From NCBI RefSeq assembly GCF_014648475.1, contig NZ_BMRE01000003.1, positions 124,001 through 188,000 on the forward strand: 64,000 nt of DNA, read 5' to 3'. The stretch comes from Lentzea flava. GTDB taxonomy: Bacteria > Actinomycetota > Actinomycetes > Mycobacteriales > Pseudonocardiaceae. Made by a program: the position numbers and the translations under genes. The stretch's first letter is position 1. Every line of letters begins with the position of its first letter. This document shows, one piece after another, positions 24,960 to 34,474 of the stretch. The notes below the pieces were generated by a model. The model ran no database searches and had not been told where the DNA came from. It was given only the letters and a program-made list of their open reading frames with translations.

Positions 24960-26439
24960 TCCGGTGATCGAGGTCGCCGGCGTCACCAAGACGTTCGCCG
25001 GCGTCCGCGCACTCGACGACGTGGACTTCACCCTCAACCGGGGCGAGATCCACGCGCTGGTCGGCGAGAACGGCGCCGGCAAGTCGACACTGATCAAGGT
25101 GCTGACCGGCATCCACAGCCCCGACAGCGGGCAGATCAGGCGCACCGGCCGCATCTCCACGATCTACCAGGAGGTCAACCTCGTCCCGCTGATGAGCGTG
25201 GCCGCCAACCTGTTCCTGGGCAGGGAGCCGCGCAATCGCCTTGGCCTGATCGACCGCGCCCGCCGCGACGCCGAAGCCGCCGAGCTGCTCAGGGGCTACG
25301 GCATCACGGCGGACGTGCGCAGTCCACTCGGGACGCTCGCGGTCGGCGAACAGCAGATGGTCGCGCTGGCCAGGGCGGTCGAGGCGGACGCGGACGTCGT
25401 GATCATGGACGAACCCACGTCGTCGCTGGAGCCGCGCGAGGTCGAGACGCTGCTGGAGGTCGTGCGCAAGCTGCACGAGGCAGGAATCGCGATCATCTAC
25501 GTCAGCCACCGGATGGACGAGCTCTACCGGATCTGCGACACCGTCACGGTCCTCAGGGACGGCCGGAGTGTCCACAGTGGACCGCTCAGGGAGCTTCCGC
25601 GCATCGAACTGGTCTCGCTGATGCTGGGCCGCTCGGTCAACGAGATCCGCAAGCACGGCACGACGGCGTTCGGTGAAGACCACCACGCCGACACGCAACC
25701 GGTGCTCGAAGCGCTGGACCTGACCAGCAAACCCCGCATCAACGGTGTCAACGTCGCGATCCGGCCGGGCGAGGTCGTGGGCCTCGCCGGACTGCTCGGA
25801 TCGGGCCGCACCGAGACCGCCAAAGCGATCATCGGCGCACTCCCGCTCGACCACGGCACGGTGCTCGTCGCGGGCAAACCCGTGCCGCACAACGTCAGAG
25901 CGGCAACCAGAGCAGGCATCAGCATGCTCGCCGAGGACCGCAAGACCGAGGGGATCATCCCGAACCTGTCGGTGCGCGAGAACATCGTGCTGGCCGCGTT
26001 GCCGAGGCTCGGCAGGTTCGGCGTGATCAGCAGGGCGAAGCAGGACCGGATCGTCGACACGTTCGTCAGACGCCTGCGCATCAAGGTGTCCAGCCCCGAG
26101 CAGAAGGTCGCGGAGCTGTCCGGCGGCAACCAGCAGAAGGTGTTGCTGGCCAGGTGGTTGTGCTCCGAGCCCAGGATCCTCCTGCTCGACGAACCCACGC
26201 GCGGCATCGACGTCGGCGCCAAGGCCGAGGTGCAGGCCCTGATCGACGAGCTCGCGAAGGAGGGCCTGGCGGTGCTGCTGATCAGCTCCGAGCTGGACGA
26301 GCTGCTCGACGGCGCGGACCGGCTCGTCGTGCTCAGGGACGGGGAGGTCGCGGGTGAGCTGGAGGGAGCCCAGCTCAGCCGTGAGCACGTGCTCGCGGCG
26401 ATCGCGGCGGAGGTGATGGATGACGCTGACAGCCACTAG
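24949..26439 (+). CDS. Sugar ABC transporter ATPase with two nucleotide-binding domains (YtfR-like)
   Basis: A 496-residue double ATPase. The first half has Walker A GENGAGKST near residue 38 and Walker B VVIMDEPTSSLE near residue 155. The second half has the expected weakened Walker A (LLGSGRTETAK), a strong signature LSGGNQQKVLLARW near residue 388 and Walker B ILLLDEPTRGID. This is the layout of the RbsA/YtfR/MglA group. The start overlaps the binding-protein gene by 11 bases, so translation is coupled. Confidence 0.94.
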   Translation: MPTDPVIEVAGVTKTFAGVRALDDVDFTLNRGEIHALVGENGAGKSTLIKVLTGIHSPDSGQIRRTGRISTIYQEVNLVPLMSVAANLFLGREPRNRLGLIDRARRDAEAAELLRGYGITADVRSPLGTLAVGEQQMVALARAVEADADVVIMDEPTSSLEPREVETLLEVVRKLHEAGIAIIYVSHRMDELYRICDTVTVLRDGRSVHSGPLRELPRIELVSLMLGRSVNEIRKHGTTAFGEDHHADTQPVLEALDLTSKPRINGVNVAIRPGEVVGLAGLLGSGRTETAKAIIGALPLDHGTVLVAGKPVPHNVRAATRAGISMLAEDRKTEGIIPNLSVRENIVLAALPRLGRFGVISRAKQDRIVDTFVRRLRIKVSSPEQKVAELSGGNQQKVLLARWLCSEPRILLLDEPTRGIDVGAKAEVQALIDELAKEGLAVLLISSELDELLDGADRLVVLRDGEVAGELEGAQLSREHVLAAIAAEVMDDADSH

Positions 26440-27352
26440 AACGCGCTGGCTGCAGGACAACGGTGTCTACGTCGCGGTAGGCGTTCTGCTGCTCTTCAAC
26501 GCGCTGTTCACGGCCAACTTCCTGACGCTGGGCAATTTCACCACCCAGCTCGTCCAGGCCGCGCCCGTCCTGATCGTCGCGCTCGGCATGGCGCTGGTGA
26601 TCGGCACCGAGGGCGTCGACCTGTCGGTCGGCGCGGTCATGGCGCTGGCCGCCGCGGTCATCCCGCTCTACCTCGGTGCCGGACCGCTGCCCGCGATCCT
26701 GATGGCGCTCGTGGCCGGGCTGGCGGTGGGAGCGTTCAACGGGTTCCTCGTCGCCAGGGTGGGCATCCAGCCGATCGTCGCCACCCTCGCCCTGCTCGTC
26801 GGCGGCCGCGGACTGGCGCTGGTCATCGCGAACGGCCAGCTCGTCCAGCTGCACGACCCCGCGTTCCTCGCCCTCGGCACCGACGACGTCCTCGGCATCC
26901 CCATCAGCGTGCTGATCGCGGGACTGCTGGCGCTCATGGTCGCCGCGCTGACCAACAGGACGACGTTCGGCCGCCAGCTCGTTGCCATCGGCGGCAACCG
27001 CAGGGCCGCCACGCTGGCCGGTCTGCCGGTCACCGGGGTGCTGGTCGGCGTCTACACCATCTGCGGCGTGCTGGCGGCGATCTCCGGTGTCCTCGCGACG
27101 TCCCGGCTCGCCGCCAGCGACCCGGCCGACATGGGCCTGCTGATGGAACTGTCCGCGATCACCGCGGTCGTCGTCGGCGGAACCCCGCTCACCGGCGGCA
27201 AGGTGCGCGTTCTCGGCACGGTGATGGGCGTGGTGCTGATGCAGCTCGTCCGCGCCACGCTGATCAAGCACGACCTGCCGGACTCGATCGCGCAGATGAT
27301 CCAGGCCGCGATCATCATCGCCGCCGTGTACGTGGCACGGGAGCGCCGATGA
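26420..27352 (+). CDS. Sugar ABC transporter permease (YtfT-like)
   Basis: A 310-residue permease of the BPD_transp_2 (RbsC-type) family, with about 8-10 membrane helices. Conserved motifs include LGMALVIGTEGVDLSVGAVM near residue 55, GAFNGFLVARVGIQPIVATL near residue 105 and VVVGGTPLTGGKV near residue 253. It overlaps the ATPase gene by 20 bases and the next permease gene by four (ATGA). Confidence 0.93.
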   Translation: MTLTATRTRWLQDNGVYVAVGVLLLFNALFTANFLTLGNFTTQLVQAAPVLIVALGMALVIGTEGVDLSVGAVMALAAAVIPLYLGAGPLPAILMALVAGLAVGAFNGFLVARVGIQPIVATLALLVGGRGLALVIANGQLVQLHDPAFLALGTDDVLGIPISVLIAGLLALMVAALTNRTTFGRQLVAIGGNRRAATLAGLPVTGVLVGVYTICGVLAAISGVLATSRLAASDPADMGLLMELSAITAVVVGGTPLTGGKVRVLGTVMGVVLMQLVRATLIKHDLPDSIAQMIQAAIIIAAVYVARERR

Positions 27353-28299
27353 CCACCCTGACCGCGGCAACGAGAACCAAGGTCCTGCAACGCCAGGGCG
27401 CCGCTGTTGCCCTGATCTTGATGGTGACGGTGTCCTGGCTGGTCTTCCCGCGTTTCGGCAGCCTCGACAACCTGCGCGACCTCGCCCTGCAGGGCTCGTT
27501 CCTGGCGGTGATCGCGCTCGGCATGACGTTCGTGATCATCACCGGCGGCATCGACCTGTCCGTCGGCTCGCTCTACGCGCTGGGCGGTGTGCTGGCGGCC
27601 TGGGGCTCGCAGTACGGGTTCCTGGCAGCGCTCACCCTGCCGCTCGCCGTCTGCGGCGCGATCGGGCTGATCAACGGCCTGCTGATCGCCCGCACCAACA
27701 TGGCGCCGTTCATCGTCACGCTGGCGTCACTGCTGTTCGCCCGCGGACTCCTGCTCGCCATCACCGACGAGGGCGCCACCACCTACCAGATCGCGCCGGA
27801 CAGCGCGTTCGTCGAGCTGGGCCGCGGCACGGTGTTCGGCTTCGGCTACCCGATCTTCATCGCGGCCGCGCTGTGCGCTCTGGGCGGTGTGGTCCTGAAC
27901 CGCACCAATTTCGGGCAGAACGTGTTCGCCACCGGCGGCGCCGAGCAGTCGGCCGTCCTGATGGGTGTGCCCGTCGCCAGGACGAAGATCGGTGTCTACA
28001 CGGCGAGCGGGACGCTGGCGGGCCTCGCGGGCGCCCTGACCGCGGCCTACCTGCAAAGCGGCGTCACGGTCATCGGCGTCGGCACCGAACTGGACGCCAT
28101 CTCGGTCGTGGTCATCGGCGGCACCCTGCTGACCGGCGGCATGGGCACGGTCCTCGGCACCGTGATCGGCGTGGGCCTGATCAAGGTCATCCAGAACGTG
28201 ATCAACCAGATCGGTACGCTCGACAGCAACTACCAGTCCGTGGTGAGCGGCGTCTTCCTGCTCATCGTCGTCGTCCTGCAACGAATGCTCCGGAGATAG
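27349..28299 (+). CDS. Second sugar ABC transporter permease (YjfF-like)
   Basis: A 316-residue BPD_transp_2 permease, the partner of the upstream permease in a heterodimeric channel. It carries LGMTFVIITGGIDLSVGSLY near residue 60, GLINGLLIARTNMAPFIVTL near residue 105 and VVIGGTLLTGGMGTVLGT near residue 245. The ATGA overlap with the previous gene couples translation. Two permease genes are typical for the ytfT-yjfF arrangement. Confidence 0.93.
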   Translation: MTTLTAATRTKVLQRQGAAVALILMVTVSWLVFPRFGSLDNLRDLALQGSFLAVIALGMTFVIITGGIDLSVGSLYALGGVLAAWGSQYGFLAALTLPLAVCGAIGLINGLLIARTNMAPFIVTLASLLFARGLLLAITDEGATTYQIAPDSAFVELGRGTVFGFGYPIFIAAALCALGGVVLNRTNFGQNVFATGGAEQSAVLMGVPVARTKIGVYTASGTLAGLAGALTAAYLQSGVTVIGVGTELDAISVVVIGGTLLTGGMGTVLGTVIGVGLIKVIQNVINQIGTLDSNYQSVVSGVFLLIVVVLQRMLRR

Positions 28300-28307
28300 G
28301 AGGCACC

Positions 28308-31022
28308 GTGACCAGACGCATCCTGAGCGTGCTGGCCGGAATCCTGATCGCAGCCACCATCAGCCCGACAAGCGCGCACGCCGCGGAGTGGGTGCCGAAA
28401 ACCCCTCCGCTCACGACACCCTGGACGAGTCAGGTGTCGCCGGCCAACGCCCTGCCCGAATACCCGCGCCCGCAGCTCGTCCGCACCGAGTGGCAGAACC
28501 TCAACGGCGTCTGGGAGTTCGCCGGCGCACCGGACCTCACCAGCCCGCCCTTCGGCAGGCCGCTCGCCGAAGGCGTCCTCGTGCCCTACCCGATCGAGTC
28601 CGCGCTTTCGGGCATCAAACGGCACGAGGACAACATGTTCTACCGCCGCACGTTCACCGTTCCGTCCACTTGGAACGGCCGGAACGTCAAGCTCAACTTC
28701 GGCGCAGTGACCTGGGAGACGCGGGTCTGGGTCAACGGCACGCAGGTCGGCACGCACACCGGCGGCTACGACGCGTTCTCGTTCGACATCACGCCCGCGC
28801 TCAGGGCAGGCACCAACGAGATCATTGTGGGCGTTCACTCTCCGGTCGACGGCAGCCGCTATCCCATTGGCAAGCAACGCCGCACTCCCAGCGGAATCTT
28901 CTACACCGCGGCGTCCGGCATCTGGCAGACGGTGTGGCTGGAACCCGTGCGGAGCGCCCACATCACGCGCCTCGACACCACCCCGGACGTGGCCGCAGGG
29001 GTGCTGGACCTCGTCGTCCAGGGCACCGCGGGCCAGTCCGTCACCGCCGAGGTGCGCACCGGCTCCACCACGGTCGGCTCCGGCACCGGCACGACAGGCA
29101 CCCACCTGCGGATCCCGGTGCCCAACGCCAGGCTGTGGTCGCCGGACGACCCGTTCCTCTACGACCTGCGCGTGACGCTGGGCAGTGGTGACGTCGTGAC
29201 CGGCTACTTCGGCATGCGCTCGCTCGGCAAGGCCGTGGTGGGCGGTGTCATGAGGCCGCTGCTGAACGGGAAGTTCGTCTTCCAGCTCGGCACGCTCGAC
29301 CAGGGCTACTGGCCGGACGGCATCTACACGGCGCCGACCGACGAGGCGCTGCGGTGGGACCTCGAACGTCAGAAAGCGCTGGGGTTCAACATGGTCCGCA
29401 AACACATCAAGGTCGAACCCGCGCGCTGGTTCTACCACGCCGACCGGCTCGGCCTGATGGTCTGGCAGGACATGCCGGCGCTGGACGCCGTCGACGAGGT
29501 GCCGAACGGGCGCGCGAACTACGAGTCCGAGCTGAGGAGAATCCTCGACCAGCTCAAGGGAATCACGTCGATCGTGCAGTGGGTGCCGTTCAACGAGGGC
29601 TGGGGCGAGTACGACGCCGGGCGCATCGTCGACCTGGTCCGGGGAATCGACAACACCCGGCTGGTCAACCACAACTCGGGCTCCAACTGCTGCGTCTCGG
29701 ATCCCGATCCCGGCAACGGCGACGTGATCGACGACCACGCCTACCAGATCACGACGGCCACCCGGCCGCCCGACGCGACCAGGGTCGCGGTGCTCGGCGA
29801 GTTCGGTGGCCTGGGTCGCCGGGTCGTCGGCCACGAGTACGAGCCGGGCAAGGGATTCGCCTACGGCGCCCTGTATCCGGACGAACAGTCGCTGACCAAG
29901 CGGTACGAGGAGATCGTCAAGCAGGTCGCACGGCTGGTGCACACGCGCGGGCTGTCCGCGTCGGTCTACACCGAGCCGTACGACGTGGAGAACGAGGTCA
30001 ACGGCTTCTACACCTACGACCGCCGCGTGCTGAAGATGACCGAGGCGCGCGTGCGGGACATCAACCTGAAGGTCCTCGCCATCGCGCGCGGCACGGCGGT
30101 GGGGCCGGACGACCTGGTGTCGTTGCGCGTCACCACGACCGGCTACACCGACCGCTACCTGCGCCACCAGGACGGCCTCGCCCGCACCGACGTGATCGGC
30201 ACCGACCTCGGCAGGCTGGACGCCACGTTCCACGTCCGGCCAGGACTCGCCGACGCGGCCTGCCTCTCGTTCGAGTCGCGCAACTTCCCCGGCGAGTTCC
30301 TGAGGCACAGCAACGGGAGGATCCGCAAGGACCGCTACGACGGCACGTTCGCCGGCGACGCCACGTTCTGCGCGCGCGAGGGCTTCGGCGGCACCGCGCT
30401 GGAGTCGTACAACCTGCGCGGCTCCTTCGTGCGGCACTTCAACGAGAACGTGTACCTGGCGCGCAGCGGCGGCCCGAACCCCTGGGACACGCCGAACCTG
30501 TTCGCCGCGGACACCACGTGGGCGATCGGCGTGGCGTTGTGGCGCAGCGGCGCGGACCTGCCGCTGGACCAGGCCCGGTCGTTCCGGGTCACCACGCCCG
30601 GTTTCACGGACCGCTACCTGCGGCACCGCGACGGGCTGGCCCGCACCGACGTCGTGACCGGATCGAGCAGCGGCCTGCTGAAGGCCGACGCGACGTTCGT
30701 GATCAGGCGCGGGCTCGCCGACGCGACCTGCTACTCGCTCGAATCCCGCAACTTCCCCGGCAACTACCTGCGGCACGCGGACTTCCGCGTGCGCCTCAAC
30801 GGCAACGACAACACCGACCTGTTCCGCCGCGACGCCACGTTCTGCGCCCAGCCGGGCGAGGGCGGTGTGCGGCTGGAGTCGGTCAACGAGCTCGGCACCA
30901 ACATCCGGCACTACGCAGAGGAGGTCTGGGTCGCCTCGAACGGCGGCGCACACACGTACGACAACCCTGCCTCGTACAACCAGGACGTGAGCTGGGCCGT
31001 GGGCTCACCCTGGGCACCGTAG
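28308..31022 (+). CDS. Secreted GH2 glycoside hydrolase with two AbfB (CBM42) modules
   Basis: A 904-residue exported enzyme. A signal peptide (RRILSVLAGILIAATISP, ending AHAA) precedes the GH2 sugar-binding, Ig-like and TIM-barrel domains (to about residue 590). The acid/base Glu is in PFNEGWGEYD near residue 430, and a candidate nucleophile Glu is in AVLGEFGGLG. Two AbfB-type beta-trefoils follow (about 600-745 and 755-900) with repeated FTDRYLRHRDG, FESRNFPGEFLRH and DATFCAREG motifs. AbfB binds arabinofuranose side chains. The GTG start has TAGGAGG upstream and is 8 bases after the permease stop, linking secretion and uptake. Confidence 0.92.
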   Translation: MTRRILSVLAGILIAATISPTSAHAAEWVPKTPPLTTPWTSQVSPANALPEYPRPQLVRTEWQNLNGVWEFAGAPDLTSPPFGRPLAEGVLVPYPIESALSGIKRHEDNMFYRRTFTVPSTWNGRNVKLNFGAVTWETRVWVNGTQVGTHTGGYDAFSFDITPALRAGTNEIIVGVHSPVDGSRYPIGKQRRTPSGIFYTAASGIWQTVWLEPVRSAHITRLDTTPDVAAGVLDLVVQGTAGQSVTAEVRTGSTTVGSGTGTTGTHLRIPVPNARLWSPDDPFLYDLRVTLGSGDVVTGYFGMRSLGKAVVGGVMRPLLNGKFVFQLGTLDQGYWPDGIYTAPTDEALRWDLERQKALGFNMVRKHIKVEPARWFYHADRLGLMVWQDMPALDAVDEVPNGRANYESELRRILDQLKGITSIVQWVPFNEGWGEYDAGRIVDLVRGIDNTRLVNHNSGSNCCVSDPDPGNGDVIDDHAYQITTATRPPDATRVAVLGEFGGLGRRVVGHEYEPGKGFAYGALYPDEQSLTKRYEEIVKQVARLVHTRGLSASVYTEPYDVENEVNGFYTYDRRVLKMTEARVRDINLKVLAIARGTAVGPDDLVSLRVTTTGYTDRYLRHQDGLARTDVIGTDLGRLDATFHVRPGLADAACLSFESRNFPGEFLRHSNGRIRKDRYDGTFAGDATFCAREGFGGTALESYNLRGSFVRHFNENVYLARSGGPNPWDTPNLFAADTTWAIGVALWRSGADLPLDQARSFRVTTPGFTDRYLRHRDGLARTDVVTGSSSGLLKADATFVIRRGLADATCYSLESRNFPGNYLRHADFRVRLNGNDNTDLFRRDATFCAQPGEGGVRLESVNELGTNIRHYAEEVWVASNGGAHTYDNPASYNQDVSWAVGSPWAP

Positions 31023-31030
31023 GAGAAAAC

Positions 31031-32104
31031 ATGCTGCTACGCATAGTTTCCGTGTCCGCGATCGTGTTGGGCACGATCACCGTCCCTGCCGCGGCGGCTT
31101 CCGCGGAAGTCGTCGACGCCATGAGCCGCGACTTCGGGATCAGCACCGCGCAGGCGCTGACCAGGATCCGCCAGGAGAAGGTGGCGCTGAAGATCGAGCC
31201 CGCCGCCAGGGAAGCCGCCGCCGACGCGTACGGCGGCAGCTGGTTCGCCGACGGCAAGCTGCGGGTCGCGGTGACCGACCCGGCGAAGGCCGACGCCGTC
31301 AGGGCCGCGGGCGCCGAACCCGTTGTGCGGACGAAGACCTTCGCGTCGCTGAACGCGGTGAAGACGGGCATCGACAGACTGTCGAAGGCCGGTGCGGTGT
31401 CGAAGGACGTCGTCGGGTGGCGGGTCGACGTCCAGCGCGGCGCCGTGGTCGTCGACGCACTGCCGGGTGCCGATGTCTCGGCCCTGCCCAAGGATGTCGT
31501 CGTCAACACCGACGGCGTCCAGCGACCCGAGCCGTTCGCGGCGGGGACCGTGGGCGGTGACCCGTTCTACACCGGCAACGTCCGGTGCTCGATCGGCTTC
31601 TCGGTGCACGGCGGGTACGTCACCGCAGGTCACTGCAACGTCGGTGCCTGGAACGTCTACGGCTGGGACCGGTCGTGGCAGGGCGAGTTCGTCGGTTCTT
31701 CCTTCCCCACCAACGACTACGGCTGGGTCCGCACCGGCGGCGGCTGGTGGAACGTGCCCGTCGTGCTCGGCTGGGGCCAGGTGAGCGACGCGCTCGTCCG
31801 CGGTTCGTGGGAGGCTCCGCCCGGCACGTCGGTGTGCCGTTCGGGCTCGACCACGCACTGGCACTGCGGCGTCGTGCAGGGCCGCAACGAGACGGTCAAC
31901 TATCAGCAGGGCGCCGTCTACGAGATGGTCGGCACCAGCGTCTGCGCGGAGCCGGGCGACTCCGGTGGCTCGTTCATCACCGGTGACCAGGCCCAGGGCG
32001 TGACGTCCGGCGGGTACGGCAACTGCTCCAGCGGCGGCCGCACCTGGTTCCAGCCCGTCAACGAGATCCTGCGTGTTTACGGGCTCACCCTGCTGACCGC
32101 CTGA
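31031..32104 (+). CDS. Secreted S1 serine protease, streptogrisin / alpha-lytic type
   Basis: A 357-residue pre-pro-protease. A signal peptide (residues 1-27) and an alpha-lytic-protease-type propeptide (about 28-170) precede the chymotrypsin-like domain. The triad is visible: His in TAGHCN near residue 200, Asp in TNDYGWV near residue 228 and Ser in EPGDSGGS near residue 310; Cys pairs fit the family. The ATG follows the glycosidase stop by 8 bases with AGGAG overlapping that stop, so it is probably the last gene of the furanose operon. Confidence 0.93.
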   Translation: MLLRIVSVSAIVLGTITVPAAAASAEVVDAMSRDFGISTAQALTRIRQEKVALKIEPAAREAAADAYGGSWFADGKLRVAVTDPAKADAVRAAGAEPVVRTKTFASLNAVKTGIDRLSKAGAVSKDVVGWRVDVQRGAVVVDALPGADVSALPKDVVVNTDGVQRPEPFAAGTVGGDPFYTGNVRCSIGFSVHGGYVTAGHCNVGAWNVYGWDRSWQGEFVGSSFPTNDYGWVRTGGGWWNVPVVLGWGQVSDALVRGSWEAPPGTSVCRSGSTTHWHCGVVQGRNETVNYQQGAVYEMVGTSVCAEPGDSGGSFITGDQAQGVTSGGYGNCSSGGRTWFQPVNEILRVYGLTLLTA

Positions 32105-32180
32105 TCGGCCGTTGTCCACCGGGACGCTAACGCGTATTTTCTTCACGTCTGCGTCCCGGTGGATCTTCCGAGGTGATCAC

Positions 32181-32684
32181 GTGCTGGCAGCAGGTCTGGT
32201 GCTCGCGGTGCTGGCGAGCGGTTCCCCGCTGGATCCCCGTGCACCCGGCGAGCACTCGGTGGTCTACCGGGTCGACACGGTCATCTCGGCGTCGCAGGAG
32301 CGTGTCTACGGCCTCATCACGGACTTTCCCGGGTACGCGAGCTGGAACCCGTGGGTGGTCAGGGCAGCGGGCGGCACCTCGCCCGGCGACGAGGTGAAGG
32401 TCGACGTCGTCCTCGGCTCGATCACCATGGCCGCGAAGCACACCGTGCTGAACGGCGTTCCCGGCCAGCGGTTCTGCTGGAAGGACGCCGGGTGGAACGC
32501 GTGGTTCGTCTACGGCCAGCGTTGTCGCACGCTCACGACGCAGCCGGACGGGACCGTGCTGCTGTCCAACGAGCTGCTGATCGACGGCATCCTGTCCGGC
32601 GGGACGGACCACTTCATGGGCAAGGCGATGCGGGACGGCATGCAGGCCGAGAACGCCGCCCTGAAGCGCATCGCCGAGTCCTAA
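32181..32684 (+). CDS. SRPBCC (polyketide cyclase-like) protein with export signal
   Basis: A 167-residue protein. A short hydrophobic start (LAAGLVLAVLASGSP) suggests export, which is unusual for this fold. Residues 30-165 form a START/SRPBCC ligand-binding domain (YRVDTVISASQERVYGLITD, then FPGYASWNPWV). Members bind hydrophobic ligands; the role here is unknown. The GTG at 32181 is preferred because GAGGTG lies just upstream; an earlier start at 32112 lacks support. The stop overlaps the convergent reductase fragment by four bases. Confidence 0.8.
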   Translation: MLAAGLVLAVLASGSPLDPRAPGEHSVVYRVDTVISASQERVYGLITDFPGYASWNPWVVRAAGGTSPGDEVKVDVVLGSITMAAKHTVLNGVPGQRFCWKDAGWNAWFVYGQRCRTLTTQPDGTVLLSNELLIDGILSGGTDHFMGKAMRDGMQAENAALKRIAES

Positions 32685-33196
32685 GTGAACAGAATCCGCT
32701 TGGCGGCGGCCTTCCCGATCGGGGTGCGCAGCCCGGTGAACGCCAACTCCGCCAGGCCGGGGCCGCGGACCAGTGACAGCCCGCGGCGCATCGTCGACCG
32801 GACGAGGTAGCGGCGGCGCATCGCCGCGGCGTCGTAGTGCTCGAGGACGTACCTGTTGCCGCTGCGCAGGTAGTCGAACGTGACCGAGGCGGCGAGCTCG
32901 GACATCCGCATGCACGGGTCGAGCCCGCCGGCGGTGAGCGGGGAGACCGCGCCCGCCGCGTCCCCGACCAGCAGCCCTTGCGGCGACACGATTCTGCGCA
33001 GCAGCCCGCCGACCGGGATCGGCCCGCCACGCCGCTGGACCGGTCCGGCGGGTTCCGGCGTGGGGAAGCTGTCGCGGAACCGTTGCAGCAGCTGGGGGAG
33101 TGGCGCGGTGAACCGGTCGGCGCGTCCGGCCAGCCCGACGTGAGCGTGCTCGCCGTCGTCGATGACCCACGCGATGTAGCCGGGGGCGCTCCACAA
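32681..33196 (-). pseudogene. C-terminal half of a geranylgeranyl-reductase-type FAD oxidoreductase
   Basis: The 171 codons encode only the C-terminal part of a flavoprotein of the geranylgeranyl reductase/FAD monooxygenase family. The FAD-binding motif LLVGDAAGAVSPLTAGGLDP is intact. The N-terminal GxGxxG domain, about 190 residues, is missing; the frame begins at a TTG (33196) right at the conserved APGYIAWVID region. No continuing coding sequence lies upstream, where a lyase-like gene starts at 33280. It is most likely a 5'-truncated remnant. Confidence 0.72.
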
Positions 33197-33279
33197 ATGT
33201 GAGCCCTTGACACGTCGGAGGTCTGTCGCAGATCGTGGTCTGCACCGCCGCCTCGAACTTCTGGTTCGAGGAGGAACCG

Positions 33280-34068
33280 ATGGAGTTGTTCACCCGCCGC
33301 ACGGCTTTGCGAGGAGCGCTCGCCGTCGCGGCGACGCCGTTCGCCGCCGGTGTCGCGTCCGGTGTCGCGTCCGCCGACGTGGGCGCCACGGCGTTCGTGC
33401 AGAAGTGGGCGGCGAACCCCGCGACGGCCGGCCTCAAGGCGTTCGTCGGCATCGAGGACGACCGCGCCAACTCGCACCCGTCCGCCACGCACATCTTCGC
33501 CGAGCAGGACCAGTACCGGTTCGTGATGCACAAGTCCGATCGGGACGGATCCGACCGGCAGCGCCAGGAGGTCCGCGCGATCCAGACGGGCGGCACCCGC
33601 CACGACATGAAGAAGGGCGAGACCTGGCGCTACACCTACCAGATGTACATCCCCAGCTCGTTGAAGGGCACCACCAGCTTCACGCACATCTTCCAGGTCA
33701 AGCACTCCGGCGTGGCCTCGCCCGTCGTGACGATGTCGTTGTTCCGCTCGGGCTCGGCCGAGTCGGTCGAGATGCGGCTTTTCGGTGCGGGACAGGCGAA
33801 ACTCGGCAGCACGCCGTTGTCGCCGTTGCGCAACAGGTGGATCGACGTCGCGATCGAGATCAAGGTCGCCGACTCCGGCAGGCTGCGCTTCACGCTGAAG
33901 GACGGCGCGACCACGGTCGTCGACGCGTCGCGGTCCGGTTTCGACACGTGGCTGGGCGGTGACCAGGCGCATCCGAAGTGGGGCATCTACCGGTCGCTCG
34001 GCGACTCCGCGCAACTGCAGGACACCTACCTGTTGCTGCGCAACATGAAGGCGTTCCGCGACGAATGA
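33280..34068 (+). CDS. Tat-exported polysaccharide-lyase-like protein
   Basis: A 262-residue exported protein with a Tat-type signal (FTRRTALRGALAVAATPFAA). The mature part looks like a beta jelly-roll of the heparin lyase I / polysaccharide lyase superfamily: RQRQEVRAIQTGG near residue 90, WRYTYQMYIPSSL near residue 110, THIFQVKH near residue 130 and a closing PKWGIYRS. The substrate is unknown, and the catalytic residues were not assigned with certainty. The ATG at 33280 has GAGGAGG upstream. Confidence 0.75.
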   Translation: MELFTRRTALRGALAVAATPFAAGVASGVASADVGATAFVQKWAANPATAGLKAFVGIEDDRANSHPSATHIFAEQDQYRFVMHKSDRDGSDRQRQEVRAIQTGGTRHDMKKGETWRYTYQMYIPSSLKGTTSFTHIFQVKHSGVASPVVTMSLFRSGSAESVEMRLFGAGQAKLGSTPLSPLRNRWIDVAIEIKVADSGRLRFTLKDGATTVVDASRSGFDTWLGGDQAHPKWGIYRSLGDSAQLQDTYLLLRNMKAFRDE

Positions 34069-34108
34069 GGTGTTCCCTTCAGGTCCGCCGGAGGTGAGAA
34101 TTGTTCGC

Positions 34109-34474
34109 GTGGGGGACCTGCACGGACGGACTGTCGAGAGCAGGGCCGGTGTCGCCGCCTTCCTGGCCGGCGTGTGGCTGATCGCCGCGCCACCGGTCCT
34201 GCACTTCAGCGCGTCCACACACGCATTCCGGCCCTACTGGTGGTCGATGGGGCTGGCCGTCGTGCTGATGCTGCTCGGCATGGTGCGGGCGATGGCACCG
34301 CTGGACGTGCCGCTCGCGCAACCGATCACGATCGCTTTGGCGCTGTGGCTGCTGATCGTGGCGTTGCGCGCGGCAGACGGCGGCATTTGGGTCGTTTGGC
34401 TCAACCAGCTCGTCGTTTCGGCGCTGGTCGCCTTGTCCGCGGCGCTGGCCTTGCTGATCAGCGTGCGCCGATGA
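34109..34474 (+). CDS. Small membrane protein, SPW-repeat-like
   Basis: A 121-residue protein with four hydrophobic helices (FLAGVWLIAAPPVLHF, then SMGLAVVLMLLGMVRAM, ITIALALWLLIVALR and LVVSALVALSAALALL). The pattern resembles SPW-repeat membrane proteins of unknown function. The GTG at 34109 is chosen for its position behind GGAGGTGAG; upstream in-frame GTGs at 34070 and 34094 are alternatives. It overlaps the next gene by four bases (ATGA). Confidence 0.68.
   Translation: MGDLHGRTVESRAGVAAFLAGVWLIAAPPVLHFSASTHAFRPYWWSMGLAVVLMLLGMVRAMAPLDVPLAQPITIALALWLLIVALRAADGGIWVVWLNQLVVSALVALSAALALLISVRR

Noticed and set aside
25570..25582. GTCCACAGTGGAC palindrome, seen again near 50400
   Set aside because: One copy is inside the ATPase coding sequence and the other at a terminator stem; no common context.
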